Shown here piece after piece: positions 10,056 through 18,651 of a stretch of DNA of 64,000 nucleotides. The stretch's first letter is position 1. Every line of letters starts with the position of its first letter. Below the pieces are notes generated by a model. The model worked only from the letters and a program-made list of their open reading frames with translations, searched no databases and was not told where the DNA came from. Origin of the DNA: Bacteroides ihuae (GTDB lineage: Bacteria; Bacteroidota; Bacteroidia; Bacteroidales; Bacteroidaceae); contig NZ_FNVX01000004.1 in assembly GCF_900104585.1 (NCBI RefSeq), positions 930,001 through 994,000 of the forward strand, read 5' to 3'. The translations under genes were made by a program, and so were the position numbers.

Positions 10056-10090
10056 AAAAAAGGATTACCCTTTACGGATAATCCTTTTTT
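10056..10090 (-). terminator. Strong terminator of the SRP RNA/tRNA-Thr unit
   Basis: A palindrome with 12-nt arms (AAAAAAGGATTA at 10056-10067 and TAATCCTTTTTT at 10079-10090) ends in a U run on the minus strand, directly after the tRNA. Confidence 0.85.
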
Positions 10091-10093
10091 GTG

Positions 10094-10167
10094 AGCCTCT
10101 TGTCGGATTCGAACCAACGACCCCGAGATTACAAATCACGTGCTCTGGCCAACTGAGCTAAAGAGGC
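10094..10167 (-). tRNA. tRNA-Thr (anticodon TGT)
   Basis: The minus strand folds into a cloverleaf of 74 nt: acceptor GCCTCTT/AAGAGGC, D arm GCTC/GAGC, anticodon loop TTTGTAA with anticodon TGT (reads ACA), and T arm GTTGG/CCGAC with loop TTCGAAT. The anticodon stem CGTGA/TCTCG has one U-U mismatch (29-41). The discriminator base is U and no CCA is encoded. It lies 3-4 nt after the SRP RNA on the same strand, so both probably come from one transcript. Confidence 0.93.
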
Positions 10168-10170
10168 GGG

Positions 10171-10269
10171 TGGGTAAGCTTACTATATCGCGCCGCTACA
10201 ACCGACTACCTTTGCTGCGATCAAGCCCTGGAGGATTTGAAGGGAGCTGGCCGTATAGGACTTACCCGG
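10171..10269 (-). ncRNA. ffs: Signal recognition particle RNA, small bacterial (4.5S) type
   Basis: The minus strand gives a hairpin-shaped RNA of about 100 nt. Its ends pair perfectly (GGGTAAG with CTTACCC), a TATA/TATA pairing lies further in, and the apical part reads CCUCCAGG...AGCAAAGGU, matching the asymmetric-loop signature of SRP domain IV (AGG opposite AGCA). Ten nt (GCUUGAUCGC) replace the usual GGAA-capped tip, so the tip is not the usual GNAR tetraloop. The RNA binds Ffh and targets membrane and secreted proteins. It is followed within 4 nt by tRNA-Thr. End positions are estimates from base pairing and the promoter. Confidence 0.8.
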
Positions 10270-10272
10270 GCG

Positions 10273-10302
10273 CAAAGGTAGACATTTTTGGCAAACCTGC
10301 AA
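10273..10302 (-). promoter_or_regulatory. Promoter of the SRP RNA/tRNA-Thr unit
   Basis: Minus-strand -7 box TACCTTTG (10280-10273) and -33-like TTGC (10302-10299) are 18 bp apart. The predicted start falls at about 10267-10270, exactly where the base-paired RNA begins. This is the cleanest Bacteroides promoter in the window. Confidence 0.8.
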
Positions 10303-10484
10303 TAGACCTCTATAACTTTTTTAGCGAACAAAGAGATAAGCATTTACGTTTCAGGTAGTTAAAGGGAAAAATAAATTGCTAAAAACAAAAAAATAAATTT
10401 GAAAGAGCTTAGAATACACTTAAAACCTTATAGCTTTAAGCCGAAACTTATGCTGAAAATGAGAAGCATTTCCACAGAAAGTAG

Positions 10485-10492
10485 TAACTTTG
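10485..10492 (+). promoter_or_regulatory. -7 box for the DUF4199 gene
   Basis: TAACTTTG matches TAnnTTTG 20 bp before the start codon at 10512. The -33 element is weak. Confidence 0.5.
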
Positions 10493-10511
10493 TGCACTAT
10501 AACTTATTAAA

Positions 10512-11045
10512 ATGACAGAAAATAGAAATTACTTGCAAAAATATGCCATGCACTTCGGCACTTATATGGGAGCATATTGGATACTTAAATTTATACTGTT
10601 CCCGTTAGGGTTAACCATTCCATTCCTGTTATTTCTATTTATAGGCTTAACATTAGGAGTACCATTTATGGGATATTATTATGCTCGAATGTATCGTAAC
10701 AAAATATGTGGCGGAGAAATCAGCTTTGTACAAGCATGGATATTTACCGTATTCATGTATATGTTTGCTGCATTGCTCACAGCAATGGCTCACTTCATTT
10801 ATTTCCGATTTATAGATCAGGGATTCATTATTAATACCTATACTGCTCTATTAGATAGTACATTGCAAGCCGGTATACCTGGAATGAGTTCCTATATAAA
10901 TCAGTTCAAAGAAACCATGGAAGTTCTTCGTTCGCTTTCCCCCATTGACATCACTCTGCAACTACTCTCACAGAATGTGTTTTACGGGAGCATTCTAGCT
11001 ATTCCCACCGCATTGGTTGTAAAGAGAAAAAAGAAAATCGCATAA
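10512..11045 (+). CDS. DUF4199 family integral membrane protein
   Basis: The 177-residue protein has four hydrophobic segments (about 15-35, 38-58, 70-95 and 150-170) and no catalytic motif I can recognise. It resembles the DUF4199 proteins that commonly sit beside a family 2 glycosyltransferase in Bacteroidales, as here: the glycosyltransferase starts 27 bp downstream. A role in membrane lipid or glycan handling is inferred from that neighbour only. Confidence 0.75.
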   Translation: MTENRNYLQKYAMHFGTYMGAYWILKFILFPLGLTIPFLLFLFIGLTLGVPFMGYYYARMYRNKICGGEISFVQAWIFTVFMYMFAALLTAMAHFIYFRFIDQGFIINTYTALLDSTLQAGIPGMSSYINQFKETMEVLRSLSPIDITLQLLSQNVFYGSILAIPTALVVKRKKKIA

Positions 11046-11072
11046 ACATTCAGCAAAATTTATATTTAAGCT

Positions 11073-12026
11073 ATGGATATATCCGTTGTAATTCCCTTGT
11101 TTAATGAAGAAGAATCGCTTCCAGAATTGTATGCCTGGATTGAAAGGGTGATGAAAGCAAATAGCTTCTCTTACGAGGTGATTTTTATCAATGATGGAAG
11201 TACCGATCATTCGTGGGAAATTATTGAAAAGTTAAAAATGGAAGCAGGTGATGCCGTAAAAGGAATAAAATTTCGCCGTAATTATGGTAAATCACCCGCT
11301 CTGTATTGCGGATTCAAGCAAGCACAGGGTAATGTCATTATCACGATGGATGCGGATCTTCAAGATAGCCCCGACGAGATACCCGGACTATACAGGATGA
11401 TTACCGATGAAGGCTACGACCTCGTATCAGGCTGGAAACAAAAAAGATATGATCCACTATCTAAAACCATACCAACGAAAGTCTTTAATGCTACAGCGCG
11501 CAAAGTATCGGGCATTAAGAACCTACACGACTTTAATTGCGGACTAAAGGCATACCGCAAAGATGTAGTAAAGAACATTGAAGTGTACGGAGAAATGCAT
11601 CGCTATATCCCTTATCTAGCTAAGAATGCCGGATTTAAGCAAATAGGTGAAAAGGTAGTGCAACATCAAGCTAGAAAATACGGAACAACTAAATTTGGAC
11701 TAAACCGCTTTATCAATGGTTATTTAGATCTAATTTCTCTTTGGTTTCTTTCTGCTTTTGGTGTAAAGCCAATGCACTTTTTCGGGCTATTGGGTTCTCT
11801 GATGTTCGTTTTGGGATTTATATCTGTCGTTGTGGTAGGTGTATCAAAACTTTATAATATGTACAGCGGGATGCCTTATCACTTAGTGACTGAGTCTCCT
11901 TACTTTTATCTTTCGCTTACTGCCATGATCATAGGTACGCAACTATTTCTAGCAGGGTTTTTAGGAGAATTAATATCAAGGAATGCACCCGAACGCAATA
12001 ATTATCAAATAGAAGAGAGCATTTAA
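11073..12026 (+). CDS. Family 2 glycosyltransferase, dolichyl/undecaprenyl-phosphate sugar transferase type
   Basis: The 317-residue GT2 enzyme has the N-terminal SVVIPLFNEEESL motif, FINDGSTD and the metal-binding MDADLQDSP (about residue 90), then two C-terminal membrane helices (about 230-255 and 270-295). This layout is that of GtrB/DPM1-like enzymes, which move a sugar from a nucleotide donor to a polyprenyl phosphate at the cytoplasmic face. The acceptor and sugar are not known. It forms a same-strand group with the DUF4199 gene upstream and two Bacteroidales-specific genes downstream. Confidence 0.88.
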   Translation: MDISVVIPLFNEEESLPELYAWIERVMKANSFSYEVIFINDGSTDHSWEIIEKLKMEAGDAVKGIKFRRNYGKSPALYCGFKQAQGNVIITMDADLQDSPDEIPGLYRMITDEGYDLVSGWKQKRYDPLSKTIPTKVFNATARKVSGIKNLHDFNCGLKAYRKDVVKNIEVYGEMHRYIPYLAKNAGFKQIGEKVVQHQARKYGTTKFGLNRFINGYLDLISLWFLSAFGVKPMHFFGLLGSLMFVLGFISVVVVGVSKLYNMYSGMPYHLVTESPYFYLSLTAMIIGTQLFLAGFLGELISRNAPERNNYQIEESI

Positions 12027-12061
12027 CCAGTAAGGCCTATTCAAATTATATAATAAACAAT

Positions 12062-12544
12062 ATGAAGAATTTGGTGAAATTTATACTTTTCATAGCTATC
12101 GTAGGCTCAATCATTGGAGCCAGCGTATCTTCTTGCGCTGAAGAGAGCAACTGTGCTCTGGACGGACGGCCTACATTAAACTGCTACATGTACAAGATAG
12201 TCTCTAACGTCGTAAAGAAGGACACACTCGATTCTTTGACTGTCACTGCATTTGGTACAGATTCTATCATTATCAATAATCAGAAAAAGGTGCGCGACAT
12301 CTTATTACCCCTGCGATACACAGTCGATTCTACCATATTCGTCTTACACTATAGCAAGACTTTAACTGACACCATTATCGTGCGGCATACGAATACTCCA
12401 AAGTTCATATCAATGAACTGCGGCTACCAAATGCAACAAAGCGTGACAAAGGTAAAGTATACCCAACATAATTTAGATTCAATTTATATATCAAACAAAG
12501 ATGCCAACACTCTTGAAACTGAAAATTTTAAGCTTTTCCATTAA
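12062..12544 (+). CDS. DUF6452-like lipoprotein
   Basis: The 160-residue protein has a signal with a lipobox-like end (IIGASVSSCAEES, Cys at about residue 25) and a beta-rich remainder. It matches my memory of the DUF6452 family, which is found next to DUF6048 outer-membrane proteins in Bacteroides. Its 3' end overlaps the next gene by 44 bp, which points to translational coupling. Function is unknown. Confidence 0.7.
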   Translation: MKNLVKFILFIAIVGSIIGASVSSCAEESNCALDGRPTLNCYMYKIVSNVVKKDTLDSLTVTAFGTDSIIINNQKKVRDILLPLRYTVDSTIFVLHYSKTLTDTIIVRHTNTPKFISMNCGYQMQQSVTKVKYTQHNLDSIYISNKDANTLETENFKLFH

Positions 12545-13271
12545 GTTTGTATTCTTTCTTTTGATAAGTTCGTCTCTATATGCGCAAAGCACAAGACCGA
12601 CAGGAAAAAGTCCGGGGAAAGATAAAAAGAAAGAAGAGCCAAAAATAGAATTTCCACTATATAATGGAACCTATATCAGTGGAGATCTCTACGGATTGGG
12701 AGGCAAACTCTTGGGCAGTGACTTCTTAAGTTCTGAGGCGAGCGTAGAGGTGAACCTAAAAAATAAATACTTTCCCGTAGTAGAACTTGGATATGGTACT
12801 ACCGATGCATGGAGCGATGACGAAGGGATACGCTATAAAACTGCCGCTCCCTATTTTCGTGTGGGAATGAATTTCAACATGATGTACAAGAAGAAAACTG
12901 AAAATCTTTTTTATGTAGGGTTTCGTTATGGCCTCAGTAGTTTTAAATATGATGTAAGCACACCCTCTTTTACTGACCCGATATGGAATGGCGAAATACC
13001 CAATCCGAGTTTGGTAGATGATGTATGGGGTGAGAGCAGTGCATATAACCATAAAGGCCTTAAAGGTAGCATGCAATGGTTTGAGCTAGTCGTCGGAGTA
13101 CGCGCTCAAATTTATAAAAACTTCATGATGGGATGGTCAGTCCGAATGAAATATCGTACATCTTCCTCCTCTAGTGAATACGCCGACCCTTGGTACGTTC
13201 CGGGATTTGGTACTTATGGCAACTCTCAAATGGGACTTACTTACTCTCTGATCTACAAATTACCTTATTAA
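12501..13271 (+). CDS. DUF6048-like outer-membrane beta-barrel protein
   Basis: The 256-residue protein has a signal peptide ending near SLYAQS, a Lys/Pro-rich linker, then alternating beta strands with aromatic girdles (YFPVVELGYGTTDAW, YFRVGMNFNMMY, FYVGFRYGLSS) ending in a strand and Tyr. This is the pattern of a small outer-membrane barrel. It begins inside the preceding lipoprotein gene, so the two are probably made together and may form a complex. I recall the family as DUF6048; its function is unknown. Confidence 0.7.
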   Translation: MPTLLKLKILSFSIKFVFFLLISSSLYAQSTRPTGKSPGKDKKKEEPKIEFPLYNGTYISGDLYGLGGKLLGSDFLSSEASVEVNLKNKYFPVVELGYGTTDAWSDDEGIRYKTAAPYFRVGMNFNMMYKKKTENLFYVGFRYGLSSFKYDVSTPSFTDPIWNGEIPNPSLVDDVWGESSAYNHKGLKGSMQWFELVVGVRAQIYKNFMMGWSVRMKYRTSSSSSEYADPWYVPGFGTYGNSQMGLTYSLIYKLPY

Positions 13272-13312
13272 AACATTTCGCACCTCTCATTCGCTTTTTT
13301 AAAGAACTATTT

Positions 13313-14329
13313 ATGGAAAAGAAGAAATCAAGAATACAGTTGCTGTGGCTCATCCCGTTGATTGTGGGCACAATTTATATTATCCGTCGAGAACAGCAAA
13401 CTCCGTACAATAATATTGAAGGGCTGATTTTCGGAACTGTTTATCATGTTACTTATCAATATGACGGAGATTTAAAACCTGATATAGAGAAGGCTTTCAA
13501 ACGTTTCGACGCCTCTCTTTCGATGTTCAATGACACCTCAGTTATCTCTCGCATTAATCAAAATAAAGAAGTCGTGCCGGACAGTTTCTTTATCAATGTG
13601 TTCAAACGTTCCATGGAAATCTCGAAAGAGACTGACGGAGCATTCGACATCACTGTAGCTCCTTTAGTAAATGCCTGGGGCTTTGGATTTAAGAAGAATC
13701 AACAAGTAGATAGCCTCACAATTGATAGTCTGCGCAAAATAATCGGTTACGGTAAGATTGCTCTTAAAGATGGAAAAATAGTAAAGCAAGATCCACGCAT
13801 GATGCTGGATTGTAGCGCAATAGCTAAAGGATATGCTAGTGACATCATCGCTCATTTGCTAGAACAGAATGGAATAAAAAACTACATGGTGGAGATTGGT
13901 GGAGAAATTGTAGCTAAAGGCTACAATAGTCAGAAAGAGGCTTGGCGCATCGGCATCAACAAGCCTGTAGACGACTCCCTTTCCCAAAATCAAGAGCTCC
14001 AAAGCATTCTTCAACTAACCAATGTAGGGATGGCTACTTCCGGTAATTATCGCAACTTCTATTATAAAGAGGGAAAGAAATATGCCCATACCATTGACCC
14101 TAAAACCGGTTATCCTGTACAACACAGCCTATTGTCAACTACAGTGGTTGCACAAGATTGTATGACAGCAGACGCATTGGCTACGGCCTTTATGGTTATG
14201 GGGCTAGAGAAAGCAGAAGCTTTCGCCAATGCACATCCGGAAATAGAAGCCTGTTTTATTTACAGCGACAAGAATGGCGAACTAAAGAATTATTTCACCA
14301 AAAATATGAAGAAGTATGTTGTAAAATAA
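13313..14329 (+). CDS. apbE: FAD:protein FMN transferase (ApbE family)
   Basis: The 338-residue protein has an N-terminal membrane anchor (LLWLIPLIVGTIYII). ApbE motifs are DCSAIAKGYASD (about 165), GGEIVAKG, ATSGNYRNFY and the metal-binding AHTIDPKTGYPV. ApbE enzymes attach FMN covalently to Thr/Ser of flavoproteins such as the NqrB/NqrC and RnfG subunits on the outer face of the inner membrane. The frame is open back to 13190, but the ATG at 13313 avoids overlap with the upstream gene and gives the normal anchor start. Confidence 0.92.
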   Translation: MEKKKSRIQLLWLIPLIVGTIYIIRREQQTPYNNIEGLIFGTVYHVTYQYDGDLKPDIEKAFKRFDASLSMFNDTSVISRINQNKEVVPDSFFINVFKRSMEISKETDGAFDITVAPLVNAWGFGFKKNQQVDSLTIDSLRKIIGYGKIALKDGKIVKQDPRMMLDCSAIAKGYASDIIAHLLEQNGIKNYMVEIGGEIVAKGYNSQKEAWRIGINKPVDDSLSQNQELQSILQLTNVGMATSGNYRNFYYKEGKKYAHTIDPKTGYPVQHSLLSTTVVAQDCMTADALATAFMVMGLEKAEAFANAHPEIEACFIYSDKNGELKNYFTKNMKKYVVK

Positions 14330-14334
14330 CATTT

Positions 14335-14706
14335 CTACTTCATAAATACAAAATAAACAGCTAGCACCAAGCAAACAAAAGCAGCCAAATGGTTCCAATG
14401 AAGAGCCTCTCCTTTAAAGAAGATTGTAGAAAAAACAGTGAAAATAAGTAGAGTAATCACTTCTTGAATCACTTTCAGTTGCATCAAGGAAAACGGTCCG
14501 CCGTTACCTTGAAAGCCCAAACGATTGGCAGGCACTTGAGCACAATACTCAAAGAGTGCGATAAACCATGAAAATAATATCACTCCAAAAAGAGGCCAGT
14601 TATCAATTAACTTGGCCTCTTGCAATTTTATGTGACCGTACCAAGCAAATGTCATAAACACGTTTGATACAATTAGTAACAGTATCGAATAAAAGCCTTG
14701 TGACAT
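14335..14706 (-). CDS. DUF486 small multidrug-like membrane protein
   Basis: The 123-residue protein has four membrane helices and matches the DUF486 group of the DMT superfamily, with WYGHIKLQ near residue 25, FEYCAQVPANRLG and the amphipathic GGPFSLMQLKVIQE segment. A transport role is suggested by superfamily only. It runs convergent to apbE, with 5 bp between the stops. Confidence 0.85.
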   Translation of the reverse strand: MSQGFYSILLLIVSNVFMTFAWYGHIKLQEAKLIDNWPLFGVILFSWFIALFEYCAQVPANRLGFQGNGGPFSLMQLKVIQEVITLLIFTVFSTIFFKGEALHWNHLAAFVCLVLAVYFVFMK

Positions 14707-14768
14707 AACAAATAATTTGACTATTTAATACGTATAATGCATCCAAACCACTCTATCCAACCGAGAAA

Positions 14769-15506
14769 TTATTCCGGAAGCAATTCTGTTTGTACATTCG
14801 TCATACTCCCCCAAAGACTGTAGCGAGCTTCCGGATTCATTGCCTCCAATTGATGAAGAATATTCTTCATATCACTCCTACTCGATTCTACTTCGTAGGG
14901 ACAATTCTTCACTTGTTTACGATACTCTCTCAAACGAGCCAATTCTATCAAATCGGTTTCATGAACCAAACACATCGGACGAATAATGGTCATCTCGAAT
15001 TTGCGCATCACCAACTTAGGAGGCATCGTACTGAAAGCTCCTTGATAAGTAATGTTCATCAACAATGTCTCGAGAATATCATCCATATGATGCCCCAAAG
15101 CTATCTTATTACACTGATGTTCTTTGGCAGCATCAAAAAGTTTCTTCCGCCTATTCCATGAACAAAGAAAGCAAGGAGACTTTCGGGTATCTGTAGTAGG
15201 ATCAAATGATGTCTCATAAACAAACAATGGAATATCAAAAGAAGCAGCATACGCCTTCAAGTACTCCAAATCGCTCTGATAAGGAATATTTTTCATTACC
15301 ACATGGACGGCTACGACAGAAAACTTCGGCTTGAAAATGCGCATTTTTCTCCCGAGTAACTCTATCAAAGCCAACGAATCCTTTCCTCCGGATAAACCGA
15401 CGAGAATTCGATCTCCGTCCTCTATCAAATTGTATTGCACCACACCTTTAGTAAAACGCTTATCAATGCGGCGAATAACCTTCTCTTCTTCTGTAAATTG
15501 TACCAT
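14769..15506 (-). CDS. ttcA: TtcA family tRNA 2-thiocytidine synthetase
   Basis: The 245-residue PP-loop ATPase has SGGKDSLAL (about 35-43), the CxxC pair in SPCFLCSWNRR (about 112-118), LGHHMDDILETLL and a further Cys in VKNCPYE. These are the adenylation loop and [4Fe-4S] ligands of TtcA, which puts the 2-thio group on C32 of some tRNAs. The protein is a little shorter than E. coli TtcA (about 310), mainly at the ends. The DUF486 gene lies downstream on the same strand. Confidence 0.88.
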   Translation of the reverse strand: MVQFTEEEKVIRRIDKRFTKGVVQYNLIEDGDRILVGLSGGKDSLALIELLGRKMRIFKPKFSVVAVHVVMKNIPYQSDLEYLKAYAASFDIPLFVYETSFDPTTDTRKSPCFLCSWNRRKKLFDAAKEHQCNKIALGHHMDDILETLLMNITYQGAFSTMPPKLVMRKFEMTIIRPMCLVHETDLIELARLREYRKQVKNCPYEVESSRSDMKNILHQLEAMNPEARYSLWGSMTNVQTELLPE

Positions 15507-15605
15507 AACTATAAAATCGGCTGCAAAAGTAAACCAAAAGAATGATTTAAAGAAGAATTAACATAATAGAATTACTGTGAACAAGTATTATTACCAAACT
15601 TTTTG

Positions 15606-15613
15606 TATTTTTG
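15606..15613 (+). promoter_or_regulatory. -7 box for the TPR protein gene
   Basis: TATTTTTG fits TAnnTTTG 28 bp before the start codon at 15642. No clear -33 is seen. Confidence 0.45.
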
Positions 15614-15641
15614 AACATCTGAAAAATAAACCAGAACCAAC

Positions 15642-17075
15642 ATGAAGAAAAGACTTGTTATATTCATTCTATACTGTTGCACATTACCTCTCGTTTCGGC
15701 TCAAACTTTAGAGGAAGCGAAAGGTATGTTTACAAAAGGTGAATATGCCAAAGCAAAGCCTGTTTTTGAAAAGTATGTTAAGTCACAAGCAACTAATGCA
15801 AATTACAATTATTGGTACGGCGTATGCTGCCTAAAAACAAACGAACCACAGAAGGCATTGAAGTATCTGGAGTTTGCCGCTAAAAGAAAAATCCAAAATG
15901 CTCCTCTATATTTAGGCCAAGTATACAATGACTTATATCGCTTTGAAGAAGCTGTAAGCAACTATCAGGAATATGTTGACCTACTGAACAAGAAGAAACA
16001 ACCAGCTGAAGAGGCCAACAAATTACTTGAAAAGAGTAAGATTAATGCCCGCATGTTCAAAGGAGTAGAAAAGGTATGCGTCATTGATAGCTTTGTGGTG
16101 GACAAAGATGATTTTTTGAGCGCATATAAGTTGAGCGAAGAATCAGGGAAACTATTTACCTACAATGACTATTTCAAGCAAGAAGGCAAGAATCCAGGAA
16201 CTGTATACGAAACTGAACTTGGGAATAAAATCTATTATAGCGAACAAGGTAAAGATAAAACCCTAAATATCCTCAGCAAAAATAAGATGCTCGACAAATG
16301 GGGAGAAGGCAACCAACTACCCTCAAGTTTCAATGCCAACGGCAATTCCAATTATCCATTTATGCTTACTGATGGCGCAACGATCTATTTTGCGTCTGAT
16401 GGCGAAGGTTCCATTGGAGGTTATGACATCTTCGTAACCCGCTACAATACAAATACAGATGCGTACTTGGCAATCGAGAATGTAGGGATGCCTTTTAATT
16501 CCCCATACAACGACTATATGTATGCCATAGACGAATACAATAATCTTGGTTGGTTTGCCTCCGACCGTTATCAACCGGAAGGAAAAGTTTGTGTCTATGT
16601 TTTCATACCGAATACCTCCAAACAGATCTATAACTTTGAGGCGATGGAGTCCGATTCATTGAAACATTTAGCACAACTACATTCATTAAAAGAGACTTGG
16701 ATAGATAAAAAAGCGGTTGCCGAAGCCAAAGAAAGACTACAAGCAGTAATTAATAAAAAACCGATTGAAAAAAGTAACTATGATTTTGAATTCTTCATTA
16801 ATGATGAGCTTACTTATCATAGCATCGACCAGTTCAAATCGCCTGAAGCAAAGACCTTATTTAAGAAATATCAGCTATTATCTAAAGGTTATCGCCAGCA
16901 GTCAGATAAATTGGACACACAACGGCAGTGGTACGAAAAGGCAAATAAAGCAGAGCGTACTAAAATGACCGGAGGTATTCTTGATTTGGAGAGACGTGTA
17001 CAAGAAATGTCTCAAGAATTAGATGCTCAGACAATAAGCATTCGCAGCACAGAAATACTATACCTAAAAAAATAA
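15642..17075 (+). CDS. TPR and WD40-like (PD40) repeat envelope protein
   Basis: The 477-residue protein has a signal peptide (ends near VSAQ) and TPR helices at about 20-130 (AKGMFTKGEYAKAKPVFEKY, then LKTNEPQKALKYLEFAAK). A beta-propeller-like PD40 region follows at about 190-320 (FMLTDGATIYFASDGEGSIG), and the C-terminal tail is helical and charged. It resembles the TPR-PD40 half of PorE-like or OmpA-family envelope proteins of Bacteroidota but lacks the OmpA peptidoglycan-binding domain. It probably acts in the periplasm as a scaffold. The NfeD gene follows after 6 bp and floA after that, suggesting one operon. Confidence 0.75.
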   Translation: MKKRLVIFILYCCTLPLVSAQTLEEAKGMFTKGEYAKAKPVFEKYVKSQATNANYNYWYGVCCLKTNEPQKALKYLEFAAKRKIQNAPLYLGQVYNDLYRFEEAVSNYQEYVDLLNKKKQPAEEANKLLEKSKINARMFKGVEKVCVIDSFVVDKDDFLSAYKLSEESGKLFTYNDYFKQEGKNPGTVYETELGNKIYYSEQGKDKTLNILSKNKMLDKWGEGNQLPSSFNANGNSNYPFMLTDGATIYFASDGEGSIGGYDIFVTRYNTNTDAYLAIENVGMPFNSPYNDYMYAIDEYNNLGWFASDRYQPEGKVCVYVFIPNTSKQIYNFEAMESDSLKHLAQLHSLKETWIDKKAVAEAKERLQAVINKKPIEKSNYDFEFFINDELTYHSIDQFKSPEAKTLFKKYQLLSKGYRQQSDKLDTQRQWYEKANKAERTKMTGGILDLERRVQEMSQELDAQTISIRSTEILYLKK

Positions 17076-17081
17076 GACTTT

Positions 17082-17552
17082 ATGGATATACTTGTTATAG
17101 CAGCTCTTATCGTAGCAGCGGTCATTCTATTCCTAATAGAACTGTTTGTAATCCCCGGCATCAGCATAGCGGGCATTTCAGCCTTGGGATGCATTATCTA
17201 TGCCAACTATTATGCCTTTACTAATCTCGGAGAAACAGCTGGGTTCATAACCTTAGTGATATCAGCCATTGCATGTGTAGGATCTCTAGTCTGGTTCATG
17301 CGTTCAAATACGCTCGACAAGTTGGCCCTAAAAAAGAATATCACTTCTAAAATAGACAAGCATGCCGCCGAAAATTTAAAGGTTGGAGATATAGGTGTAT
17401 GCACTACCCGACTAGCATTGATTGGCTATGCCAACATTGGCGGAGAAATCATTGAGGTGAAATCTTCCGACGGTTTTATGGATGATAAAACCCCTATCGT
17501 TGTAGATCGCATAAGCGACGGAGTCATCTTGGTTAAAAGACAAAAACAATAA
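17082..17552 (+). CDS. NfeD family membrane protein
   Basis: The 156-residue protein has three membrane segments (about 3-24, 28-46 and 55-76) and a C-terminal OB-fold (about 95-153; GDIGVCTTRLALIGYANIGG, VKSSDGFMDDKTPIVV). This is the short NfeD form that partners with flotillin-like proteins in membrane microdomains, and floA is the next gene, 25 bp away. Confidence 0.9.
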   Translation: MDILVIAALIVAAVILFLIELFVIPGISIAGISALGCIIYANYYAFTNLGETAGFITLVISAIACVGSLVWFMRSNTLDKLALKKNITSKIDKHAAENLKVGDIGVCTTRLALIGYANIGGEIIEVKSSDGFMDDKTPIVVDRISDGVILVKRQKQ

Positions 17553-17577
17553 TACTCACTAAATTAAATGATTAATT

Positions 17578-18576
17578 ATGATTGAGCCTATGTATTTAAC
17601 TCTCTTACTGGTTGCGGGAGGAGTTATCTTCCTCATCCTGTTTTTTCACTATGTCCCTTTTTTCCTATGGCTATCAGCCAAGGTTTCGGGAGTAAACATG
17701 TCACTGATACAACTCTTTTTGATGCGTATTCGTAACGTTCCACCGTATATCATCGTACCAGGACTGATTGAAGCCCACAAAGCCGGCATCAGAGATATAA
17801 CCCGCGATGAATTAGAAGCGCATTATTTGGCCGGAGGACATGTAGAAAAGGTAGTACATGCGCTCGTCTCTGCTTCTAAAGCTAACATTGAGTTACCCTT
17901 TCAAATGGCTACTGCTATCGACCTTGCCGGCCGTGATGTGTTTCAAGCCGTTCAGATGTCGGTTAACCCTAAGGTGATCGATACCCCTCCTGTTACTGCT
18001 GTTGCCAAAGATGGTATCCAGCTCATAGCTAAAGCCCGTGTTACTGTTCGTGCCAACATCCGCCAGTTAGTGGGTGGTGCAGGTGAAGATACAATTCTGG
18101 CTCGTGTAGGCGAAGGTATTGTATCCTCTATCGGTTCTTCTGCTAGCCATAAATCAGTATTAGAGAACCCCGATTCAATTTCTAAGCTCGTTCTTAGTAA
18201 AGGATTGGATGCCGGAACAGCCTTTGAAATTCTTTCCATTGATATTGCCGATATCGATATTGGCAAGAACATTGGTGCAGCCTTACAAATGGATCAGGCG
18301 AATGCCGATAAAAACATCGCTCAGGCTAAAGCTGAAGAGCGCCGTGCAATGGCTGTAGCCTATGAACAAGAGATGAAAGCCAAAGCGCAAGAAGCTCGTG
18401 CCACAGTAATTCAGGCCGAAGCAGAAGTGCCAAAAGCAATGGCAGATGCATTCAGAAGTGGCAATCTGGGTATTATGGATTATTATAAGATGAAGAACAT
18501 TGTGGCCGACACCTCTATGCGTGAAAACATAGCGAAACCGACTAGCGCAAGTTCCGATAAATCCTTAACAGAATAG
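17578..18576 (+). CDS. floA: Flotillin-like protein FloA
   Basis: The 332-residue protein has a membrane-inserted hairpin at the N-terminus (about 6-40), an SPFH domain ([20 protein letters not shown]) and an Ala/Glu-rich coiled coil (about 235-300; [16 protein letters not shown]). This is the complete FloA/YqfA form. Flotillins organise membrane microdomains with NfeD partners. The start at 17578 is preceded by the normal gap after nfeD, and a terminator follows the stop. Confidence 0.93.
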   Translation: MIEPMYLTLLLVAGGVIFLILFFHYVPFFLWLSAKVSGVNMSLIQLFLMRIRNVPPYIIVPGLIEAHKAGIRDITRDELEAHYLAGGHVEKVVHALVSASKANIELPFQMATAIDLAGRDVFQAVQMSVNPKVIDTPPVTAVAKDGIQLIAKARVTVRANIRQLVGGAGEDTILARVGEGIVSSIGSSASHKSVLENPDSISKLVLSKGLDAGTAFEILSIDIADIDIGKNIGAALQMDQANADKNIAQAKAEERRAMAVAYEQEMKAKAQEARATVIQAEAEVPKAMADAFRSGNLGIMDYYKMKNIVADTSMRENIAKPTSASSDKSLTE

Positions 18577-18598
18577 CTAACTCCATTACTATAATAGT

Positions 18599-18624
18599 AA
18601 AGGCGGGGGTTAGACTCCGCCTTT
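18599..18624 (+). terminator. Rho-independent terminator after floA
   Basis: Stem AAAGGCGG (18599-18606) pairs with CCGCCTTT (18617-18624) over a 10-nt loop, with a U-rich tail (CTTATT). Confidence 0.75.
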
Positions 18625-18651
18625 CTTATTCCATAAAAAAAGAACAACCGC

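Noticed and set aside
9899..10117. Minus-strand open frame of 72 codons near the tRNA
   Set aside because: It overlaps the tRNA 3' end and the terminator hairpin and has no family resemblance.
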